The notes under the pieces: model-generated | The model's input: the letters and a program-made list of their open reading frames with translations, nothing else | Told to the model about the DNA's origin: nothing | Database searches by the model: none | Translations under genes and position numbers: made by a program | Shown: piece after piece, positions 55,741-64,000 of the stretch | Numbering within the stretch: the stretch's first letter is position 1 | Layout: each line of letters opens with the position of its first letter | Source: Zygaena filipendulae | Lineage: Eukaryota > Arthropoda > Insecta > Lepidoptera > Zygaenidae | Assembly (NCBI GenBank): GCA_907165275.2 | Contig: OU015651.1 | Location: 14,964,501-15,028,500, forward strand | Direction of reading: 5' to 3' | DNA: 64,000 nucleotides

Positions 55741-58700
55741 AGTGATGTCTCCAACAACATATCACTTGTTAATAGAGTTAATAATATAATAATTATAATA
55801 GGTTTAGATGATAAAGTACATCTTAACATATCTGATGGAGCAAGGTCGGTTGGTAATGGTGTGACGGATGTTCGTGAAGAATCAATTTGGATTAAAGGAT
55901 GCGACAATGTCTCTATAAGATTATTGCTAAATATACCAGAGAAAGAGAAACGAAGGAACGTGAAAGTAGAAGGGATTCGTCCATGCGTTGATTTAAAACA
56001 GAGTGACTTTAGAGAAATAATCATAGTTAAACAAATGCTAAGATTGTATAAAAAAATTCAAATGCTTTTTTAGTAAAGACGATGTTTCTCTTCGGCATGA
56101 TGTAAGAATATAGAAAAGGATGAGTAAGAAATTAATATAATTATTAGCTTTAACCGCGCGTCTATTTCAATACATATCACGCAATGCATAGTAGATAAAC
56201 TTTTAGGTTCATAGTGTATAGTGAGTAAGTGGACATGTAGATAATAAGCTAGATCATGTCACAAGTCTGTAGCGGACCAATATTAGAAAGTTGTACGTGT
56301 ATTGTCGTTCGATGTTTACTGAATTATTACCGAGTCTAATGGACATAACATTAAGAAAACACTACCTAGATTAAAACGCAATGTATTTCAAAGCTGATGT
56401 TGCAATTGCGCCGAAAGGAGCATATTATTACTTCTTAAGGCAAGCAGTTTGAATCTACCTACAGCTGTTAATACCCACGCGTAAGTAAGTTCAAATGTAC
56501 ATGTTAAAAAGCCAATTCCAATTTTTTTACCAATCATACAAACCGTACTCATTGACGTTGATTAAATTTATTCTGTAACCTTGTTATCTCTTACTAACAT
56601 CTATTAGGTACTTTATTCACTATATAATAGACTGTAGGTACGTCTTATATTCAGCTGAACGTATCTGGGATTATGACGATGATTACGCTTACTATAAAAG
56701 TCCAATTTTGAGAGTATAAACAGCAAGGAAAGTATGGAATGCGCCAATAATGACTCATAGTTAAAAACAGTTGATAAAAACAAAAAAAAAACAAACAAAA
56801 ATAGGTTTGTTAGTACAAACATTTTTGTATAAAATAAAATACCTAAGAATAATACAATACAAATTTTATTTGATACCTAAGTCTAAATAATGAAATGCGA
56901 AATGTAGACTTTGCAAACGTAGTTGTGTGTTAGTAAAATAGTAGGTACCTTTAGGGGTCCAATAATCTTTACATACCGTTTGATTGACGATCATTGGCCT
57001 TAGATTAAACTAAAAATCACGTAATTCTCTACTTTTCGGAAGGATTAAGTATCGAAAGAATCAGACAAACAAGTAATACACGTCTGGTTTGATGCATAAA
57101 ATGTTATCATCGAAAAGTTAAAGAGTAAAAGGGCCAATGTCGTGTTCTAGAAATTTATCTGACAGTTTTAAAGTTATTTGGCAGAGTTTTTTGAACATAA
57201 ATGTTCTTAGTTTTTTTTGGTAATCCTAGATTTTCCTCCAGCAATTTATTGTAATCACATTGAAAATGACCATTTAATGATTGGTATCCAATTCCAAGCC
57301 TTTAGTTACTACCTACATGAATAGATAGTATCGATATGAACAGACACTGCTGGACTGTGGGAATATTGTTGTATATTGAATTCAAAAGTTACCTACTCTA
57401 TCTAATTCAACTCCAACCACATTCATCAAATCAAATCCTCAACGATTCTGATGGCCTGCAGTCTCTCAGCAGCAAGTGACTCTGCCTCTTTGAGTATTAG
57501 ATATTCGCCAAATCAATTGTTTATTGTATTCAATACAAATCAAAGGTAAAAACTTACATAGGTTCACCCAGATCCTACTAAACATCTAGCCTAGAAGAAC
57601 GTAGTGTCCAACGGTTCAGCTTTCAAATATTGGTGAACACGGTTCTTTTCTTTCGTCTAATTGTAACTTTAGAACTTTTTTGAGACTTACCTTTTGTTAG
57701 GAGTTATGTATTCGTAATAATAAATTGTGTATATTTAATGTCTAGAGGTAGAACCTCCAGACCTGTCTCAGCAATTGCTTTAATAATTAAGAAAATGAAA
57801 TTAGCTATAATGTTTATTTTAATAATATATAAATGTAAATAATGTATGAGTGTTATCTACAATTTAATGTCAAAGCTATCGTTTTCTTTTAGGACATAAT
57901 AACTTATGTACGTAGTCATTGGTGTTCCTAAACAATGCATAAATTCTATTAGTTCTGCATATAAATTCTAATTTTCCATATTATTAAAAAGGATTATCTA
58001 TTCATTTTGACTTCAATTCAAATAATTGCTAAATGAAGCAATCACAACACTAAGATTACTCCTAGCAATTAATCAATCGACTTGAAATAATATGGTCCGT
58101 ATTAGGTACGTATTTCAGTTAGTTGAATATTCAGCTGCGTCGATAAAATGTACTATACCTGCCTTCTTTGACGGGTTTATTGTGTCTCGCCTGACTTATG
58201 CTTGAGCTTTGATAGCCTAGAATTAAACTTTAATTTACCTTAATCTTCTTTAGTCTAGTTTATATGTAATTTAAACTGCTAAATTAATTATGTGTTCTTG
58301 CATGATCGGTCTAATACAATATATCTAAGTGTGAGATAAAAAGAATAGTAGCGAATCACTATCGAGAGTCTAGTAAATGAACCAGACTTTTTTTAAGTCA
58401 TATTAATTTTATTTGACGAATGTTTGCCGGAAATAAAGAAAATAATAAATGAGTAACAAAATGCAATGCCGAAAAGAAAAGCTGAAGGGTTAGTAAATGA
58501 TTTATCAATTCTATGTTGACGACGAGCCGATGACCGTGTTAAAAATAGAAAACAGTAATATTCATTTTCTGAACAATACACGATTGGGCTTAGGGGTTAA
58601 ACTACGTATTTTAGCTGATATTTTTAGTCTTGAGTACTTCGTATAACTATAATTTATAATTTTAATTAAAATTATGTATTTTCTGTACAACGCATTTAGA

Positions 58701-59362
58701 ATGAATAGAATATAATTGTCCTGGTACCCCTGTTTTGTAAATTACACTAACAAGTATACCTAGTATTAGAATATGTGTGACTAAACTCTTCCGTTCAAGA
58801 TTTACAATAATTGATTTAACAATTGATTTTTCAGTATAGGGGTACTTAGATGAGCGAGTGAACAGCGAAAATTCGTCAAATAATCAGTAAAAGTTGATAT
58901 CTATTTTTAATTGTTGTGGATGACGATACTTTAAATAGACGTCGAATTATACAACGTGTTAATGAATCAACTGAAAACCTGATACACAAAAATAAACAAT
59001 AATATGATAAAAATATATTTTATGTCGAAAAAATTTATACTTTAGAAGTTATTCAACATTAGTCTGGAGGTGGCCTATCTACGAAATTCCAAGCGCTACG
59101 CCCGCGTCTACCGGTTCGGATTTTTCTGCTGCGGGCGGCGTACGCGCCAAATTCGCTAGTTTCGCTAGTTGATTCTGAGCAAACTACTTTCTAGTTTTCA
59201 GTTAATTCATTAACACGTTGTATAGACCTTTTCGTAGTTATTAACTCAGCTGAAATATTGCGTCTGAGGTTATTAATAAAAGTTTTGTTTCTTTGAACTG
59301 AAAGCAATTCCAAGACATGTACCAACATGCAATTTGAAGCTACGTAGACTGCTCCATGCGGT
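55741..59362. other. AT-rich downstream DNA, no gene seen
   Basis: About 3.6 kb without recognisable repeats or coding signal, in clear contrast to the repeat-dense 14-52 kb. A 103-codon minus frame (55713-56024) is not supported by any motif. It could partly be long 3' untranslated sequence of ace-1. Confidence 0.5.
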
Positions 59363-59628
59363 CTAAGCGCTTATTAGACTTTGCAATTTCAGGGCACCAA
59401 TTTAGGATGCTAAATCGGATACAATTTGGCATCAGTGAGTGAGAGAGAGAGAGCGAGTAATCACACTACACTAAATTGTTCCCTAAATCGACTACTCTAG
59501 GGTACATTTTAATTTAGTGTGATCACTCGGTCTCTCTCTCACTCACTGATTCTTAGAAACTTCGATTACACCTTCCGATTTCCTAGATTAGTGTCTGCCA
59601 AATTGCAAAATCTAATAAGCGCTTTAGG
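59363..59628. mobile_element. inverted-repeat MITE with GAGA arms (MITE-R)
   Basis: CTAAGCGCTTATTAGACTTT and its complement AATCTAATAAGCGCTTTAG mark the ends. Inner arms carry GTGAGTGAGAGAGAGAGAG and CTCTCTCTCTCACTCAC. Related to 61718-61971. Confidence 0.72.
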
Positions 59629-59784
59629 CTCAGCAAAGTATTTATTAACGTCGTTCAAATTAGGTACCTACATAATTGCATTGCATGCAAAAATGAAAAA
59701 ATAAAGTGAAAGAATTTTTTTGATTTACAGTTATAGCACACAAAAAATCTAATCTTTTCTCTTTATAGCATAATTATTTAGTAT

Positions 59785-59952
59785 AGACCAGCTGTCCCAC
59801 GCGGATTCACCCGCGTTAATTTCGGAGTTCCCGCAGGAATTCCAGCATAAACTATACTTATAAACCTTCCTCATGAACCTCTCTATCTATAGGTGAAAAT
59901 TGCATGAAAACCCGTTTTCGTTAAAAACAAATGGCTATATTACATAAAAAGA
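59785..59952 (-). mobile_element. Helitron-like copy
   Basis: ACCAGCTGTCCCACGCGG to GAAAACCCGTTTTCG. The only copy I see downstream of ace-1. Confidence 0.75.
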
Positions 59953-60133
59953 AAGAATAAAAACTGTAGTAACCTTTTTTTAATTTCAGCCACCGTTCTG
60001 TGTCAATAAATTTGTTACATACTATAACTAGGTACTTTAACCCATTTCACTCAGTCCATAAGACTTCTACACAGGCTTATCAGTTTATGTGGTATTCGAG
60101 TGTTGACACACGATGAGTTGAGTCATTTACTTA

Positions 60134-60535
60134 GGTCCGTATTCCAGAAGGTTACTCAAGTCATGAATCTAGTTTTAAAACTAATTTCAAGTAAAGCTTT
60201 AATTTTAGAACCCTACTTGAAACGAGATTCATCAATCAACAATCAGCTGAGTTATTTCCTTATTCTAGAACGACGCTTGAGTACTAATCTATACTCAAGC
60301 AAAGATTTGATCTTTGTTTACGTTTGTCATGTCAAGACCACTCAACCAATCTCTACTCAAGACTAGTTTCAAGTGATTAGAACCAATCAGAGTTCAGAAT
60401 CTCTATTTAAGACTAGTTCCAAGTGATTAGAACCTAAAACGCATTCTATAATAAGATGTACGCTCGAGTTATGATCGTAGCTTAAATCTAATCTCAAGTA
60501 AAACATGATCTGAGTCACCTCCTGGAATATGGACC
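60134..60535. mobile_element. PIF/Harbinger-like MITE, 402 bp
   Basis: GGTCCGTATTCCAGAAGGTTACTCA and its near-complement at the right end (TGAGTCACCTCCTGGAATATGGACC, 60511-60535), flanked by TTA on both sides (60131-60133, 60536-60538). The 88-codon frame at 60100-60366 lies in it and is not a gene. Confidence 0.78.
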
Positions 60536-60538
60536 TTA

Positions 60539-61635
60539 GACTCGGTTCATTTTAGAGACGTCAATAGAAAAACTGTGCAGCTCTTCCTAGAAACCGGCAT
60601 CATCCTTTGAAAATAATAGTAGTTTAATTAATTATTATGTTTCAGTAGCGAGTCATAATTATATAGTTAGTAATAATTACTGTGTAATTAATAGGCGGTC
60701 CATACAATATGTATTAAAACAACTGTCCATTTCGTGAAGGTGTTAGGTTTGGTATCGAAATTTAGTTCTTTTTATACATATTATGTATAATCTTTTTTTT
60801 AACAAATACGCAATACAGTCTGCGAAGATTTCGACTTGTATGTAGGTCATGACTTCAGTCGAGAGTGTTGTTGCATATTTTAATATTTTAAACTTTCCCT
60901 GATTTTGGGGCTTGTGAAAGTTGGCTCTAAAAATGTGCATTTTAAATTACAATAATAGTTTTATTTTTAAGAACACATGTAATTTTCATTTTTTTTTAGG
61001 GTAAACCTCTTCAGATTCGGACAGGATTTTTTGTACATATTGTATTATACAGGATGTAAGGTTAAATGAGGGACGTATTATAGGAAGGTATTTAGTAATA
61101 GATTCTTGTTTCAAATAACAAAAAAAAAAAAACGCTAACCAATTTATTTTTTCACGTAAATAAAAAAAAAATATTCATAAAAAATGAGCGTACAATTTGC
61201 TGACGCGCCGACGGATCATGCACCCTTATGTAATTTTACATCTCTAATATTCGGTAAGTAGGTCCTTATTACCCCCAAATGGTTGGCTTGTAGGTGACCA
61301 ATTAGCGCTCTAGGGTAATAATGTTACTAGAAAAGCCCTAGGGCGGTAAGTAATTAAAAAAAAAACTCTTCACTCTTTCAAAAAGTGCGCGTACATCTAA
61401 CCATCATACTGGCAATAGACATCATGCATTCAGCCCAATGACAAAAGAGGTCGCTTCGCTATTCAGCCTTGTCTTCGTATGAGTATAATAGTCATCAATT
61501 TTAAATATCGAACGGCGAAGCTCAATTTCGTTCTTGAAAAAATAATAATAATAAAATGTTTTATTCTTGTAATACCGGTTTTTTTCTACTTACCTCACAA
61601 TCGAGATGTAAAGCAGAGTAGTTAGCTCGGGTGTA
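60539..61635. other. non-coding, nothing recognised
   Basis: AT-rich with several A runs. No repeat family was identified. Confidence 0.45.
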
Positions 61636-61717
61636 AGCATCGATTGCACCCTCGAACTATAGGCGCCCTTGCTGCGCTCGTGCGCCTAAATATCTCGGGC
61701 TGCAATTGATGCCTTAT
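61636..61717. repeat. hairpin repeat, TAGGCGC...GCGCCTA
   Basis: Nested inverted repeats: AAGCATCGATTGCACCC with GGCTGCAATTGATGCCTT outside, TAGGCGC with GCGCCTA inside. Adjoins the next inverted-repeat element. Confidence 0.55.
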
Positions 61718-61971
61718 GACCTTATAACACTTTTCAATTTCAGAGCACCAATTTAGAGCTCTAAATCGGATACAATTTAGGGTCGGTGAGTGAGAGAGAG
61801 AGAGCGAGTGATCACACTACATTAAAATGTACTTTACAGCAGTCGATTTAGAGTACAATTTAGTGTAGTGTGATTACTCGCTTTCTCTCTCTCACTCACC
61901 GACCCTAAATTGTATCCGATTTAGAGCACTAAATTGGTGTCTTGAAATTGCAAGGTGTAATAAACGCTTTA
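61718..61971. mobile_element. MITE-R, second copy
   Basis: CAATTTCAGAGCACCAATTTAG pairs with CTAAATTGGTGTCTTGAAATTG. The arms include CTAAATCGGATACAATTTAG and the GAGAGA/TCTCTC runs shared with 59363-59628. Confidence 0.75.
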
Positions 61972-63123
61972 CAGCCCTTGGCTACTAATCTACTATTATT
62001 AGTTTCATGTAATCATGAACTATGTATTATCGAGGGCTTTTTAATACGTCTCTCTTTCAACCTTAAATCCCGTAATGTTTAGTTTAGTTAGATGACATTT
62101 GATGTTTCACAAACTAATAACTATACGCTTGATTTGACCTGCGTATGTAAACCTATAGAGTGCCTCTTGTTCACTTTTATATAATAATTAAATATTAATA
62201 TTATGATATAGGTGAATTACTATTGTATTATTGTAGAAGTAGTGACGTGTTACCTCTCTTCATGCACTTTTTTTAATTGTTACGTTATTATCTACTATTA
62301 TGTGATAAAATACGGAATGGCCAACGAATGAGGCGTAGTGCCAAAATAGTGGATGAAAAATACAAAATTTATCAACATTATAATATTTATTATCATTATA
62401 ACAACAATAATAATTTATTTACACTGTACAAAAAAAATTAAATTTATTTTTATAGTCATCAATGATTTACGTATGGTATTACGTATTTTTTTTTGTTGTT
62501 GTTAATAATTTGTTTGTAAATTTTTGATGTTATCCGATAAAATCAAGAAAGTATTTATTATAAAATTCTATTTATATTATAAGCTGCATATAAATTTATG
62601 TTTTGTGCTATTAGCTGGTATGTGTCGTATAATTGTAACTAAAATGAATTGTAAACACAAGGCCTAAATAGAATCTCAAAGCACGACGCGACGTTCTGGT
62701 TGCAGGGCCTACCGAGCAAAATGCATTGTCGGGTGTTTATATTAATTTTCTAGTTATCCTTTTAAATTATAATAGTAAGTATATAAAAAGTCTCAAGTAA
62801 ATTATTATACTAACATTATAAAAAAAATATATAGAGCTATGATTGCATTATTGAATGTTTGCAGCATTTGTGTTTAATTATATTATAATGAAATAAATAA
62901 ATGCTTGTATATAAAAATGTATTATACCGTCATTTTCTTTGATTAACGTACCTAGTACTTAATGGACTTAATGGACCAACTGGTCTTTTTAAAAGATTCA
63001 AATCATAGTAGCCAGAAGATGTTAATAAGAAAGGCAATTTAGGCGAGGCGGGCACCAAGGTGTAAACTGTACATTTATGCTCGTGACTTCCAAAACTGTC
63101 ATTCCAAATAATAATATTTTGTA
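61972..63123. other. AT-rich non-coding DNA
   Basis: No gene or repeat family was recognised. Confidence 0.45.
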
Positions 63124-63190
63124 CAATATTACATACACACTCCACACAAACACATACACGCACACACACAAACACACACACACACACACA
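63124..63190. repeat. (CA)n microsatellite
   Basis: Imperfect ACAC tract, cleanest at about 63173-63190. Overlapping open frames on both strands are artefacts of the repeat. Confidence 0.85.
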
Positions 63191-63363
63191 GTTAATTTTG
63201 AATACAACCTAACATCATACGTAACCAAATGGCAGTCAATACATTTCGTTACGTTTATGGATGTTAGTTTGCATTACGAATAATCGTATGGTGTCATGTT
63301 TGAAAAGCCAATTTTTCATCATATTATTTAAAAAGTCAATCAACTTCCGTTAGGAAAAATAGG
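63191..63363. other. non-coding spacer
   Basis: Nothing recognised. Confidence 0.4.
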
Positions 63364-63558
63364 GTGGCCAACCCTATTTTCCCTATCACCGCCATGATGG
63401 ATCGCATGAACAATGCGCTATCAGCGCCTCTAGCGACAGATAGTGTAACTATTTTAAGATTCGATCCAAACCCAAAGCATGAAATAGCTGTGCGTTTAGT
63501 TGACCATGTAGGTAATCAAATGCGATTCTTATTCAATAATCATCATGAAGTAGCCTGA
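63364..63558 (+). other. unexplained coding-like frame
   Basis: 64 codons from an ATG, locally higher GC than its neighbours, reading MANPIFPITAMMDRMNNAL at the start. No family recognised, no splice or promoter context. It may be a transposon relic or a chance frame. Confidence 0.2.
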
Positions 63559-63707
63559 ATTCTAATATTGGCCACTTCATAAGAAATACCAATTCTATGA
63601 TCTGACAACGACTTAAACAATATCCAATTTTAATGGAAATTACGAAGTATAAAACTAGTTACTTTCAATTTTGAACTATAGTGAAATGTACCGTATTTTC
63701 AGGTGTG

Positions 63708-63830
63708 TATGTTTTAACCGACTACAAAAAAGGAGGTTCTCAGTTTCACCTGTATGTTTGTTTGTATGTTTGTGCACGATTATATTATATCATTTGGCTG
63801 AACCGATTTATTCATCTGTAAAGTTAGGTG
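63708..63830 (+). repeat. interspersed repeat, TTAACCGACTnCAAAAAAGGAGG type
   Basis: TTTTAACCGACTACAAAAAA, GGAGGTTCTCAGTTTCACC and GGCTGAACCGATTTATTC are words I know from a very common lepidopteran repeat. The fragment is short; class uncertain. Beyond it (63831-64000) nothing is recognised. Confidence 0.5.
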
Positions 63831-64000
63831 AGTTATCATTAACACAATAATAATACGAGTTATTTAATAAAATAATTTATTATTTATTAAAGAAAAGATC
63901 ATTTACGTATAAATTGCGCTTCGGGAACGTTTTGTGCTTGATCGTACTCGCACGTTGATTTCGGTCCTTATGATCGTAGCTATACAGTTGTAATATGCTT

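Noticed and set aside
60100..60366. 88-codon frame
   Set aside because: Entirely explained by the inverted-repeat MITE at 60134-60535.
62930..63283. Cys/Val-rich and Thr/His-rich open frames on both strands
   Set aside because: They translate the CA microsatellite.

Overview
This is a eukaryotic nuclear window, almost certainly from a moth or butterfly (Lepidoptera). Two things point there. First, one multi-exon gene encodes an insect acetylcholinesterase of the ace-1 type with the lepidopteran-style residues around the active site. Second, the rest is packed with interspersed repeats typical of Lepidoptera, above all one short family whose ends read TCCTACTAATATTATAAA... and ...CCGCGGGGCACAGCTAG. 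That family matches what I know of non-autonomous Helitron-like elements of the Lep1 type: no terminal inverted repeats, a CTAG/CTAA (CTRR) 3' end, and a GC-rich hairpin just inside it.

Layout. 1-8.5 kb: AT-rich non-coding DNA with Helitron-like copies, copies of a MITE carrying GTGACGTCAC palindromes (called MITE-C here), and a 5'-truncated LINE fragment inserted into a Helitron-like copy with a 7-bp target duplication. 8552-12518: a complete young BEL/Pao LTR retrotransposon (identical-looking 271-bp LTRs, ctggt target duplication, tRNA-Tyr primer site) whose single ORF has lost protease and reverse transcriptase by an in-frame internal deletion. 13.2-13.4 kb: a strongly GC-rich block ending in GTGAGT, a candidate non-coding first exon. 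14-52.5 kb: a repeat graveyard of about 60 Helitron-like copies, 11 MITE-C copies (two in the first 5 kb), 4 near-perfect palindromic 237-259 bp MITEs (MITE-P), 3 MITEs with AATT/ATAT target duplications (MITE-A), tRNA-derived SINEs, LINE 3' ends and nested insertions, separated by a few unique GC-balanced blocks. 52567-55.7 kb: the three coding exons of ace-1. 55.7-64 kb: AT-rich downstream DNA with three inverted-repeat elements and a CA microsatellite.

The only complete host protein-coding gene I can support is ace-1: 52599-54376, 54482-54657 and 55127-55272, 699 codons plus stop. The first coding exon opens with a splice acceptor, so the promoter and at least one 5' untranslated exon lie further upstream; if the 13.3-kb GC block is that exon, most repeats here sit in one intron of about 39 kb. 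The gene carries the insecticide-susceptible residue at each classical resistance position that I can align. The most unusual non-genic signals are the MITE family that spreads paired TGACGTCA palindromes (one copy lies just upstream of the ace-1 coding exon), the long palindromic MITEs, the deleted but apparently recently mobilised BEL element, and recurrent birth of GGAT microsatellites at one fixed position inside Helitron-like heads. I see no system that I can defend as wholly new biology. All repeat boundaries were set by eye.
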